A stretch of DNA of 13,751 bases, from NCBI GenBank assembly GCA_919902965.1, contig CAKKSJ010000351.1:1-13751 (forward strand), read 5' to 3'. Below are positions 5,558 through 13,470 of this stretch, in pieces. The notes beneath the pieces were generated by a model that did no database searches, was not told where the DNA came from, and worked only from the letters and a program-made list of their open reading frames with translations. Position 1 is the stretch's first letter; each line of letters opens with the position of its first letter. The position numbers and the translations under genes were made by a program. This DNA comes from Burkholderiales bacterium. Lineage in GTDB: Bacteria > Pseudomonadota > Gammaproteobacteria > Burkholderiales > SG8-39.

Positions 5558-5974
5558 TCAATTGTCCCTGGCTGCGCCCATTTCGCGAAACCGCTCTATC
5601 GCCTCGCTGGGCCCGAAATCCTCGAGTTCGAAAAACTCGCGCACCTCGATTTCACCCGCCTTGCCGTCGATCGAGGGATTGGGAAAACGCTTGCTCAGTT
5701 CGATCGCTGCTTCGCGCGATTTCACATTGATGATGGTGTAGCCGGCGATGAGTTCCTTGGTCTCGGCGAACGGCCCGTCGACGACGCTGCGCTTTTCGCC
5801 GGAATACTTGATGCGCCAAGCTTTTGAACTCGGCTTCAGCCCGGAGGCATCCACCAGCACGCCGGACTTCATCAGTTCCTCGTGGTACTTCTGCATGCTG
5901 GAAAGCAGAGCTTCCCCCGGCATGACGCCGGCTTCGGAGTCCTTGGTGGCTTTGACGATAATCATGAATCGCAT
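5558..5974 (-). CDS. YCII-related DGPF-domain protein, first gene behind the ECF42 sigma factor
   Basis: 138 residues from the ATG at 5972-5974 (MRFMIIVKATKDSEAG), which has AAGGAGA seven bases upstream; an upstream GTG would add nine unlikely residues. The core motif is VVDGPFAETKELIAGYTIINV (DGPF at residues 66-69), and residues 102-115 hold the acidic EIEVREFFELEDFG common to this longer subgroup. The biochemical role is unknown. The gene sits behind its own ECF42-type promoter, about 110 bases after the sigma gene, and heads a run of five same-strand genes. Relative to the other DGPF protein in this cluster it is longer and divergent, so the two are not a recent duplication. Confidence 0.88.
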   Translation of the reverse strand: MRFMIIVKATKDSEAGVMPGEALLSSMQKYHEELMKSGVLVDASGLKPSSKAWRIKYSGEKRSVVDGPFAETKELIAGYTIINVKSREAAIELSKRFPNPSIDGKAGEIEVREFFELEDFGPSEAIERFREMGAARDN

Positions 5975-6047
5975 GGTCCTATCTCCTTGTCGCTGAACCA
6001 AATTTCGGTGCGGGACGGCGGTTCAAAACGGCCGTTCTTATCCCCTA

Positions 6048-6074
6048 GTCGAACGGGAAACCCCGAATTCGACA
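6048..6074 (-). promoter_or_regulatory. Candidate ECF42-dependent promoter (TGTCGA-N17-CGAC)
   Basis: On the minus strand TGTCGA (6069-6074) is followed after exactly 17 bases by CGAC (6048-6051), then 5'-UTR and the DGPF gene start at 5974. As I recall from work on ECF42 sigma factors in Streptomyces venezuelae, their target promoters carry TGTCGA at -35 and CGA/TC at -10. The element starts 10 bases after the sigma gene stop. The element is seen; use by this sigma factor is inferred. Confidence 0.65.
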
Positions 6075-6083
6075 GCCTGCCGA

Positions 6084-7340
6084 TTAATTTTTCAGCTCCC
6101 CCAGCCGCCGCTCCAGAAAACGCCGCTCCGGCTCCTGCCGCGTGAGTACCAGCGCGCGCTGGTAGGATTCCCGCGCGTCCGCATTTTTCCCCAGCCGCCG
6201 GCACAGGTCCGCGCGCGCGGCGTGCGCGAGGCGATAGTCCGACAATACGCCGCGCGCGAGGATGGCGTCGACCAGGGCCAGCCCCGCCAGCGGGCCGTCG
6301 CGCATCGCCACCGCCACTGCGCGGTTCAGTTCGATCACAGGCGAAGGCTCCGCCTGCGCAAGCAAGTCGTACAGAGCGACGATCTGCGCCCAGTCGGTCG
6401 CGGCGCTGTCGGGCGCGTCCGCATGCACCGCCGCAATCGCCGCCTGCAGGCAGTATGCGCCCGGCCTGCGCAGGGGCAGCGCGCGCTCGATGAGTGCAAT
6501 GCCCTCGGCGATCTGTGCGCGGTTCCAGCGCCCCCGGTCCTGCTCGTCCAGCAGGATCAGATCACCCGAGGGCGAGGTGCGCGCCGCGCGCCTTGATTCA
6601 TGCAGCAGCATCAGCGCGAGCAGGCCCATCGCCTCGGGCTCGGGCCCCGGCAGGAGCTCGAACAGCAGGCGCGCCAGGCGTATCGCCTCGCCTGAGACGT
6701 CGTGCCGCGTCAGCGACTCGCCCGAGGACGCGGAGTAACCTTCGTTGAACACCAGGTAGATCACGCGCAGCACGCTGTCGATCCGTTGCGGCAACTCCTC
6801 CGGCGGCGGCACCCGATAGGGAATTCCGGCATCGCGTATCTTCGATTTCGCGCGCACGATGCGCTGCGCCACCGTAGGCGCTGCGCTAAGGAACGCCTGC
6901 GCAATCTCCTCGGTGCTGAGGCCGCAGACCTCGCGCAGCGTCAGCGCCACCTGCGCGTCGGGCGACAGCGCCGGGTGGCAGCAGGTGAACATCAGGCGCA
7001 GGCGGTCGTCAGCTATGCCTTCGCCGTCCGGCGCGGCGCTCTCGTCCGGGATGTTCTCCGCGTGTTCGGCGAAATCGTCGAGCGAATCGAAGCGCGCGCG
7101 CCGGCGCAGGCCATCGATGGCTTTGAAACGGCCGGTCGATACCAGCCAGGCGCGCGCATTGGCCGGCACGCCGTCACGCGGCCATTGCTCCAGTGCCGCG
7201 CTGAAGGCGTCGTGCAGCGCCTCTTCGGCGACGTCGAAATCGCCGAGCAGACGGATCAGCGTGGCGAACACGCGGCGCGATTCGGAACGGTAGACAGCGT
7301 CCACAATTGCGCGTATTTCCCTGGATGCGTGCTCGTTCAT
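6084..7340 (-). CDS. ECF42-type RNA polymerase sigma factor with C-terminal TPR-like extension
   Basis: 418 residues. Sigma-2 covers about residues 10-82 (RVFATLIRLLGDFDVAEEALHDAF, ending with the KAIDGLRRRARF DNA-contacting part), and sigma-4 about 110-170 (LRLMFTCCHPALS, CGLSTEEIAQAF, VAQRIVRAKSKIR). The remaining ~240 residues are the DUF6596/TPR-like extension typical of ECF42 (VLRVIYLVFNEGYSASSG; LLALMLLHESRRAAR; ELNRAVAVAM; a final RAALxxR-like repeat region). ECF42 proteins lack a cognate anti-sigma factor; the C-terminal part is thought to control activity. None of the neighbours looks like an anti-sigma factor. The ATG has GGAGG ten bases upstream. It is divergent from the molybdenum hydroxylase operon (123-base gap) and is followed by the DGPF/VOC genes it probably controls. 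Confidence 0.9.
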   Translation of the reverse strand: MNEHASREIRAIVDAVYRSESRRVFATLIRLLGDFDVAEEALHDAFSAALEQWPRDGVPANARAWLVSTGRFKAIDGLRRRARFDSLDDFAEHAENIPDESAAPDGEGIADDRLRLMFTCCHPALSPDAQVALTLREVCGLSTEEIAQAFLSAAPTVAQRIVRAKSKIRDAGIPYRVPPPEELPQRIDSVLRVIYLVFNEGYSASSGESLTRHDVSGEAIRLARLLFELLPGPEPEAMGLLALMLLHESRRAARTSPSGDLILLDEQDRGRWNRAQIAEGIALIERALPLRRPGAYCLQAAIAAVHADAPDSAATDWAQIVALYDLLAQAEPSPVIELNRAVAVAMRDGPLAGLALVDAILARGVLSDYRLAHAARADLCRRLGKNADARESYQRALVLTRQEPERRFLERRLGELKN

Positions 7341-7427
7341 CCGCCTTGGCCTCCGTTCCGCGCTAGTCTAAACGAGGCGCGGGCATTTTGAGAACGACTC
7401 CCCGGACCGCTAGTCGCCTGCCGGGTG

Positions 7428-7436
7428 TGCTAAATT
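7428..7436 (+). promoter_or_regulatory. Possible extended -10 for the hydroxylase operon
   Basis: TGCTAAATT (TGn plus TAAATT, 4 of 6 to consensus) lies 28-36 bases before the GTG start of the FAD subunit gene in the 123-base divergent intergenic region. No good -35 is visible. Weak support. Confidence 0.25.
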
Positions 7437-7463
7437 AGCCGCGCCATCCATCGGGGTTCCCGC

Positions 7464-8303
7464 GTGCCTACCTACCTGCGACCGACAGACCAGTCCGAAG
7501 CCCTCGCCGCGCTCGCGCAGGGCAAGCTCACTGTGCTAGCGGGCGGCACAGATTATTATCCCGCCCGGGTCGGTAAGCCACTGTCGGACGACATACTCGA
7601 CATCAGCGCGATCGCCGCGTTGCGCGGCGTCCGGGAAGAGGCTGATCACTGGCGCATCGGCGCCACCACGACCTGGAGCGAGCTTATTGCGTCGGCGTTG
7701 CCGCCGCTGTTCGACGGACTCAAGCTCGCCGCGCGCGAAATCGGCGGCGTGCAGATCCAGAACGCCGGCACCATCGCCGGCAATGTCTGCAACGCCTCGC
7801 CCGCTGCCGATGGCGTGCCGCCGCTGCTGGCGCTGGATGCGCGTGTCGAAATTTCGGATGCGAAGGGCAGCACCAGCATAGCGCTCGCCGATTTCATACT
7901 CGGCAACCGCAAGACCTTACTGCGAGCGGATCAATTGCTCACCGCCATTCTGGTCCCCAAGCCCGCTCATCCCGCGCGCAGTTATTTCCTCAAGCTGGGG
8001 GCGCGCGAATATCTGGTGGTCTCCATCGCCATGGTCGCGGCAACGCTGGAAATCGACGCCGGACTAGTGCGCAGCGCGCGTATCGCCGTCGGTTCCTGTT
8101 CACCCGTGGCGCAACGCCTGCCGCTCGCCGAAGCAGCGCTCGCCGGCAAACCCTGCGACAGCGCGCTGGGCGGATTGCTGCATGCCGAACATTTTGCCGC
8201 GCTCTCCCCCATCGACGATGTGCGCGCCAGCGGTGACTACCGGCTCGACGCCGCGCTCACGCTCGCGAAGCGGGTGTTAAGCCAGCTGGGCGCACAGACA
8301 TGA
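7464..8303 (+). CDS. FAD-binding subunit of a xanthine dehydrogenase-family molybdenum hydroxylase
   Basis: 279 residues, the usual size for CoxM/CutM/NdhF-type subunits. Both FAD-binding signatures are present: VLAGGTDYYPARVG at residues 24-37 and AGTIAGNVCNASPAADGVPP at 101-120. The CO-dehydrogenase-type C-terminal domain follows (FLKLGAREYLVVSIAMVAA, then a helical tail). It would pass electrons from the molybdenum/iron-sulfur part to the final acceptor. The start is GTG at 7464; no ATG fits, and GGGG lies about seven bases upstream. It is the first gene of the operon, and its stop overlaps the next start as ATGA (8300-8303). Substrate class cannot be told from this subunit alone; in this context it resembles the FAD subunit of nicotinate dehydrogenase-like enzymes. 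Confidence 0.9.
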   Translation: MPTYLRPTDQSEALAALAQGKLTVLAGGTDYYPARVGKPLSDDILDISAIAALRGVREEADHWRIGATTTWSELIASALPPLFDGLKLAAREIGGVQIQNAGTIAGNVCNASPAADGVPPLLALDARVEISDAKGSTSIALADFILGNRKTLLRADQLLTAILVPKPAHPARSYFLKLGAREYLVVSIAMVAATLEIDAGLVRSARIAVGSCSPVAQRLPLAEAALAGKPCDSALGGLLHAEHFAALSPIDDVRASGDYRLDAALTLAKRVLSQLGAQT

Positions 8304-11047
8304 GCCAGAGACAGGAAGATCGCTTGCAACTCCGCGTCAATGGCCGTAGTTACGACTACGCGGGCAGCCCGGCAAAACGTCTTTCCGACGTATTGCGCGA
8401 CGATCTCGGCCTGACCGGGACCAAGGTCGGTTGCAATGCCGGCGATTGCGGCGCCTGCACGATACTGATAGACGGAAAACAGGTATGTTCCTGCCTCACC
8501 GCCGTTGCCCAGGCGAGCGGGCGCGAAGTGACCACGGTGGAAGGCCTGTCCGGCAGCGATGTGCTTTCCGGCCTGCAGCGCGCCTTCCACAAGCACGGCG
8601 CGGCGCAGTGCGGCATTTGTACGCCGGGCATGCTGATCGCCGCAGCCGATCTGCTCTCCACAAACGCGCAGCCCGACGCAGACCAAGTGAAGCACGCCCT
8701 GGGCGGGGTGCTGTGCCGCTGTACGGGATACCAGAAAATCATCGAGGCGGTGCTGGACGCGGCGCAGGCCGAATTCCCGCCGGGTCCGGCGGTCGGCGCG
8801 GCCATCGGCGCGCGCGCGCCCAAGGTGGACGGTCTGACTAAACTCACGGGTAAAGAGCAATACGGCGCCGACGGCATTCCCGCCGACGCCTTGTGGCTGC
8901 GCGTGCTGCGCTCGCCCCATCATCACGCGCGCTTCGAGCTCGGCGATCTGGCTGCGTTCACCGTGGCACACCCGGGGGTGGTGCGCGTGCTCAGCGCACG
9001 CGACGTGCCCAGCAACGGCTTCGGCATTTACCCGCACATCAAGGATCAGCCGGTGCTGGCCGACGGTGTGGTGCGCTTTCGCGGCGAGGCCGTGCTCGCC
9101 CTGGTCGGCACGCGCGCGGCCGTCGAAGCAGTGGACGAGCCCGACTTGCCGATCCGCTATACCGAGTTGCCCCCGGTGATGGGCATCGCCGCCGCGCAGG
9201 CGCCGGGCGCGCCGCTGGTGCAGGCTGACAAGCCTGGCAACCTGCTGCTCGACGGCTGGGTCAGGAAAGGTGATGCCGCCGCAGCGTTTGCAGGCTGCGC
9301 CGCGGTCGCCGAAGCGACGTTCGAGACCGGTTTCGTCGAGCACGCCTATATCGAGCCCGAGGCTGGCTGGGCCGAGCGCGTCGGCGATAGACTCGAAATC
9401 CACGTCACCACCCAGACGCCCTACATGGACCGCGACGAAATGGCGCTGGTGATGAAACTCGCGCGCGGGCAGATCCGCATCGTGCCCACAGCCTGCGGCG
9501 GCGGCTTCGGCGGCAAGCTCGATATGTCGGTGCAGCCGCTGATCGGCCTGGCCGCCTGGCTGCTGAATAAGCCAGTGGCCTGCATCTACACCCGGCCCGA
9601 GAGCATGGCGTCCAGCACCAAGCGCCACCCGTCGCGCATCGCGATCAAATCGGGCTGCGACGCGTCCGGCAAACTCGTCGCCATCGAGACCGAGGCCGAC
9701 TTCGACACCGGCGCCTATGCGAGTTGGGGACCCACGGTAGCGACGCGCGTGCCCATCCACGCAAGCGGCCCCTACTTCGTTCCGCACGTGACTGCGCGCG
9801 GCCGCGCTTTTTTTACCCACTGCCATCCTTCCGGCGCCTTCCGCGGCTTCGGCGTTCCGCAAGGCGCGATCGCGCACGAAGCGATGATGGACGAGTTGGC
9901 CGACAAGCTCGGCATGGACCGGCTCGCGTTTCGCCGCCTGAATGCGCTCAAGGCGGGCGACGCAACCGCCACGGGGCAGGTGCTCGCGCATTCGGTCGGG
10001 CTGCCGCAATGCCTGGATGCGCTGCAGCCGCATTGGGATGCGGCGCTCGCGGCATGCGCTCACTACAACAAGACCTCGGACACAAAACGGCGCGGCGCCG
10101 GCATAGGCTGCATGTGGTACGGCATAGGCAACACGGCACTGTCCAACCCCTCGACCATGCGCATTGGCCTCTCCGCCAAAGGCAAGTTGACGCTATACAA
10201 CGGCGCGGTCGACATCGGCCAGGGCTCGAATACCATACTCACCCAGATCGCCGCCGACGCGCTCGGCCTGCCCATGAGTCAGTTCAGGATCATCATGGGT
10301 GACACCGATCGCACCGCTGACGCAGGCAAGACTTCCGCTTCGCGCCAGACTTTCGTATCGGGCAAAGCGGTCGAGCTCGCCGGGCGCGACTTGCGCGCAA
10401 AGCTGCTGGCCTTGCTGGAAGCGTCGCCGGATGCGTCACTGAGCCTTGAAGGCAGCGTCATCAAGGCGCGCGATGCCAAGGGCGAGCACCAATACGATCT
10501 CGCCTGGCTGCCCGCGCGCTACGGCGACGATGTGCTGCGCGGCGAGGGTTCATTCGATCCACCCACCAGCCCGCAGGACGCCGACGGCCAGGGCGTGCCC
10601 TATGCCACCTATGCATACGCCGCGCAACTGGCGGTGGTCGAAGTCGATGGCGAACTTGGCACAGTGAAAGTGCTGGAAATTGTGGCTGCACACGACGTGG
10701 GCAAAGCGATCAATCCGATTCAAGTCGAGGGCCAGATCCACGGCGGCACCATCCAGGGGCTGGGGCTGGCGCTGATGGAAGAATACCTGCCGGGCAGAAC
10801 CGAGAACCTGCACGATTACCTGATCCCGACCATAGGCGACATACCGGACATGAAATGCATACTGATCGAGGATGCCGAGCCCCTGGGCCCCGCCGGCGCG
10901 AAAGGCGTGGGCGAGCCCGGACTGATTCCGACCGCGCCGGCGATCCTGGGCGCGATCCAGCACGCCACCGGCGTGCGCATGCGCCAGGTACCGGTGCTGC
11001 CGCACCGTTTGCGCGCGGCCTTGAAACAGCAGGCGGAGACCGAATGA
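8300..11047 (+). CDS. Fused [2Fe-2S] and molybdopterin subunit of a xanthine dehydrogenase-family hydroxylase
   Basis: 915 residues joining two subunits that are usually separate. Residues ~8-160 are the iron-sulfur part: C45, C50, C53 and C65 (GCNAGDCGAC...CSCL) for the plant-type cluster and C104, C107, C139 and C141 (QCGICTPG...LCRCTGYQKI) for the second. Residues ~165-915 are the molybdenum part: RAPKVDGLTKLTGKEQYGAD, ACGGGFGGK at 398-406, FRGFGVPQG from 514, and KGVGEPG with E872, the position of the catalytic Glu in this family. The enzyme would hydroxylate a carbon next to nitrogen in an aromatic or other heterocycle using water, giving electrons to the FAD subunit. Nothing shows the substrate; the reductase gene next door argues for nicotinate or a similar pyridine. 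Start and stop overlap both neighbours (ATGA each side), so the three proteins should be made in balanced amounts. Confidence 0.92.
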   Translation: MSQRQEDRLQLRVNGRSYDYAGSPAKRLSDVLRDDLGLTGTKVGCNAGDCGACTILIDGKQVCSCLTAVAQASGREVTTVEGLSGSDVLSGLQRAFHKHGAAQCGICTPGMLIAAADLLSTNAQPDADQVKHALGGVLCRCTGYQKIIEAVLDAAQAEFPPGPAVGAAIGARAPKVDGLTKLTGKEQYGADGIPADALWLRVLRSPHHHARFELGDLAAFTVAHPGVVRVLSARDVPSNGFGIYPHIKDQPVLADGVVRFRGEAVLALVGTRAAVEAVDEPDLPIRYTELPPVMGIAAAQAPGAPLVQADKPGNLLLDGWVRKGDAAAAFAGCAAVAEATFETGFVEHAYIEPEAGWAERVGDRLEIHVTTQTPYMDRDEMALVMKLARGQIRIVPTACGGGFGGKLDMSVQPLIGLAAWLLNKPVACIYTRPESMASSTKRHPSRIAIKSGCDASGKLVAIETEADFDTGAYASWGPTVATRVPIHASGPYFVPHVTARGRAFFTHCHPSGAFRGFGVPQGAIAHEAMMDELADKLGMDRLAFRRLNALKAGDATATGQVLAHSVGLPQCLDALQPHWDAALAACAHYNKTSDTKRRGAGIGCMWYGIGNTALSNPSTMRIGLSAKGKLTLYNGAVDIGQGSNTILTQIAADALGLPMSQFRIIMGDTDRTADAGKTSASRQTFVSGKAVELAGRDLRAKLLALLEASPDASLSLEGSVIKARDAKGEHQYDLAWLPARYGDDVLRGEGSFDPPTSPQDADGQGVPYATYAYAAQLAVVEVDGELGTVKVLEIVAAHDVGKAINPIQVEGQIHGGTIQGLGLALMEEYLPGRTENLHDYLIPTIGDIPDMKCILIEDAEPLGPAGAKGVGEPGLIPTAPAILGAIQHATGVRMRQVPVLPHRLRAALKQQAETE

Positions 11048-12531
11048 TGCGCGAAGATACCTACCAGGGCGAAGTCGTCGCCAGTCCACTGGCGAAAGAC
11101 GCCAAAGGCATACGCTGCGACGCCTGCCCGGTGCTGTGCCTGGTGAAGCCCAGGGATTTCGGCGCCTGCGACCGTTATACCAACGTCGAGGGCAGGCTCA
11201 CCCGCGTCGATCCGCTGGTGATCACGCAAAAGCCCGACGTGACACTGGTGAAGTTTCTGGACAAGGAATGGGATGGCAGCCTCCTGCCGGATTCCCAGGT
11301 ATTCGTGACCGGCGTAGGCGCCACCACCACCTATCCCGACTACAAACCCGCGCCTTTCATCGTGTCTTCCAAGGTCGACGGCGTGGACATGGTGACCGTG
11401 GTTACCGAAGGCATATTCAGCTATTGCGGCGTGAAACTCAAAATCGATACCGACCGCTACCTGGGGCCGGAGCAGGCGCCGGTGCGCGTCGACGGCGAGC
11501 AAATCGGGCATGTGACCACTGCCGAATACGGCTCGCAAATGCTGTCCATAGGCGGCGTGCACCACCTGACAGGAGGCGGCAAGAAGCAAGGACGCGTCAC
11601 CTGCGATGCGCTGCTGCAGCTATGCAACAAGGAGGCGGTGGAACTGGCGATAGACGGCGGTTCCAGCCTGCTGGTGCAGGCGGGCAAGGCGCCCATCGTC
11701 AACGGCGTCGCCGAAGTGCGCATGCGCGTGGGCTGCGGCTCGGCCACCATCGGCATATTTGCTCCGCAATGGATCGGGCATGCGGATGAAGTCATCGTCG
11801 TCGACGATCACATTACCGGGGTGCTGTCCGAACATCAGGCGGGAAAATTTCTCGACATGCGCCCCGCCGGCATAAAAATCCGCGGCAAGCGCTCCACCCC
11901 TGGGCGCTACTTCCAGGTGTCCGAGCCCGGCCTGGGCTGGGGCGGCACCAAGCTCAGCGACCCCTTGTCCATTATCGAAAAAATCGACCCCAACACCGCC
12001 TGGCCGGGCATGCGCCTGCTGATGGTGTCGACCACGGGCGAGCATTCGGCCTGGTTCGTACTGGACCAGGACTTGAAGCCGCAGCCTGCCGAAATGCCGG
12101 AGGCGATCACCAAGGTGGTGGAGCGCATCGCCGAAAACTGCGAGCCGGCATTGTGCACGGTCTTGTTCATGGCCGGCGCCGGCGGAAGCCTGCGCGCCGG
12201 CATCACCGAAAATCCAGTCAGGCTGACACAATCGGTGAAAGCGGCACTGACCCGCGTTACCAGCGGCGGCGCGCCGGTGTATGTCTGGCCCGGTGGCGGA
12301 ATTACCTTTATGGTCGACGTGACGCGCATGCCCGAGAAGTCGTTCGGCTACGTGCCCACGCCGGCCATCGTCGCGCCCATCGAATTCAGCCTGCGCCTGG
12401 ACCGCTATGCGGCATTGGGCGGCTACGCCGGCCGCGTTGTGAGCGTGGAAGAAGTGCTGAAACAGTCGGCTTACGTGAATCAGCGCTGGCGCGATGAAAA
12501 TCCCTGGCCGCTGAGCAAGGATCTGACTTGA
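11044..12531 (+). CDS. hnr: 6-hydroxynicotinate reductase-like iron-sulfur flavoprotein
   Basis: 495 residues. An N-terminal cluster motif IRCDACPVLCLVKPRDFGAC supplies C25, C28, C32 and C42. The rest resembles the family annotated as 6-hydroxynicotinate reductase (Hnr), with conserved stretches such as VTEGIFSYCGVKLKID, GGVHHLTGGGKK, MRVGCGSATIGIF and GWGGTKLSDPL. In Eubacterium barkeri Hnr reduces 6-hydroxynicotinate to 1,4,5,6-tetrahydro-6-oxonicotinate, and the purified enzyme carries covalently bound flavin plus iron-sulfur clusters. Here VTGVGATTTY at residues 88-97 resembles the SGATxT sequence that ApbE flavin transferases modify, so T94 is a candidate flavin acceptor. The gene is overlapped by the hydroxylase upstream and by the ApbE-like gene downstream, in line with hydroxylation followed by reduction. 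The family call comes from memory of sequence patterns; the true substrate could be another hydroxylated N-heterocycle. Confidence 0.65.
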   Translation: MMREDTYQGEVVASPLAKDAKGIRCDACPVLCLVKPRDFGACDRYTNVEGRLTRVDPLVITQKPDVTLVKFLDKEWDGSLLPDSQVFVTGVGATTTYPDYKPAPFIVSSKVDGVDMVTVVTEGIFSYCGVKLKIDTDRYLGPEQAPVRVDGEQIGHVTTAEYGSQMLSIGGVHHLTGGGKKQGRVTCDALLQLCNKEAVELAIDGGSSLLVQAGKAPIVNGVAEVRMRVGCGSATIGIFAPQWIGHADEVIVVDDHITGVLSEHQAGKFLDMRPAGIKIRGKRSTPGRYFQVSEPGLGWGGTKLSDPLSIIEKIDPNTAWPGMRLLMVSTTGEHSAWFVLDQDLKPQPAEMPEAITKVVERIAENCEPALCTVLFMAGAGGSLRAGITENPVRLTQSVKAALTRVTSGGAPVYVWPGGGITFMVDVTRMPEKSFGYVPTPAIVAPIEFSLRLDRYAALGGYAGRVVSVEEVLKQSAYVNQRWRDENPWPLSKDLT

Positions 12532-13409
12532 GTCCGAACGGACCCAGCGCGGCGCTGCTCGCGGACGGACGCCTGCACCTGCAGCACGGGCCCATCGATC
12601 TCCTGATCGAGGCCTGGGGCGAGCGCGCCGAAATCGAGACTGCCTACCGGCAGGCTGGCGCGCGTTTCGACGACATACTCGAAGCGCTGGTGCAGGAACT
12701 GGCGCAGTTGCGCACACCCTTGGGTGACGCCACTCCCCTGCTGCGCGGACCAGTTGCGCAGCGCATGCTCGCGGCCTGCTGGCCTTATCGTGCAAGCTAC
12801 ATTACGCCCATGGCCGCGGTCGCCGGCAGCGTCGCCGATGAAATCCTCCAGGCCATGCTCAGTGATCGCGTTCTGGAAAAAGCCTATGTCAACAACGGCG
12901 GCGACATCGCCCTGCATCTTGCGCAAGGCAAGGCATTGACTCTGGGCGTCGTCAACAATGCCGACAATCCCGCCATCGATGCCACCGTCGAGCTAGTCGC
13001 GGCGATGCCGGTACGCGGCCTGGCGACTTCGGGCTGGCGCGGGCGCTCGCAATCCCTGGGCATCGCCGATGCGGTGACAGTGTTCGCTGCAAATGCGGCA
13101 GCCGCCGACGCCGCGGCCACCATGATCGCGAATGCGGTGAATGTCGAACATGCAGCGATCTCCCGGATGCCGGCGCGCGCGCTGCGCGCGGACAGCGACC
13201 TGGGCGAGCTGCCGGTTACAGTGGCGGTCGGCGCCCTGCCCGCCTCTGCCCGGGCCGAAGCGCTCGCGCAAGGCTACGCGCGAGCGCGCGAACTGCAGAG
13301 CCTAGGTCTGATTTACGCCGCCTATCTCGCGCTGCAAGGCGAAGTGCGCGCGTTGCTGCCCGTCGGTACCCTCAGCAGGCAGTCGGTCCGCCGCACAGCG
13401 GGCGGGTGA
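12528..13409 (+). CDS. UPF0280/ApbE-like protein, putative flavin transferase
   Basis: 293 residues. The core has ApbE-type features: YITPMAAVAGSVADEI at 91-106, VNNGGDIALHL at 121-131, GLATSGWRGRSQSLGIADAVTVFA at 164-187 (compare the TSG and D-x-V-T pattern of ApbE) and AADAAATMIANAV at 192-204. ApbE proteins transfer FMN from FAD to a Ser/Thr of target proteins; UPF0280 is a related, uncharacterised branch. Next to a reductase whose known relative has covalent flavin, the simplest idea is that it flavinylates that reductase. The start is the TTG at 12528, overlapping the previous stop (TTGA), with AAGGA six bases upstream; no ATG or GTG lies in frame nearby. There is no signal peptide or lipobox, unlike the classical periplasmic ApbE, so it should act in the cytoplasm where the reductase is. 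Confidence 0.8.
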   Translation: MSPNGPSAALLADGRLHLQHGPIDLLIEAWGERAEIETAYRQAGARFDDILEALVQELAQLRTPLGDATPLLRGPVAQRMLAACWPYRASYITPMAAVAGSVADEILQAMLSDRVLEKAYVNNGGDIALHLAQGKALTLGVVNNADNPAIDATVELVAAMPVRGLATSGWRGRSQSLGIADAVTVFAANAAAADAAATMIANAVNVEHAAISRMPARALRADSDLGELPVTVAVGALPASARAEALAQGYARARELQSLGLIYAAYLALQGEVRALLPVGTLSRQSVRRTAGG

Positions 13410-13470
13410 AATTGTGATTCGCACGGTACGGGTATGGAGTCTTGATCTGCTTTGGACAGCGCAGCCATAA

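Noticed and set aside
7341..7400. ECF42 autoregulatory promoter upstream of the sigma gene
   Set aside because: No TGTCGA with a CGAC-type -10 at proper spacing is present; only a weak housekeeping-like TTCTCA-N18-TAGACT is seen.
8237..10063. 608-codon open frame on the minus strand
   Set aside because: It is antisense to the fused hydroxylase gene, whose cluster cysteines and Mo-binding motifs are unmistakable; the long frame is a by-product of GC-rich third positions.
13410..13470. Rho-independent terminator after the ApbE-like gene
   Set aside because: No stem-loop followed by a T-run; readthrough into the binding-protein gene or a Rho-type end are both possible.
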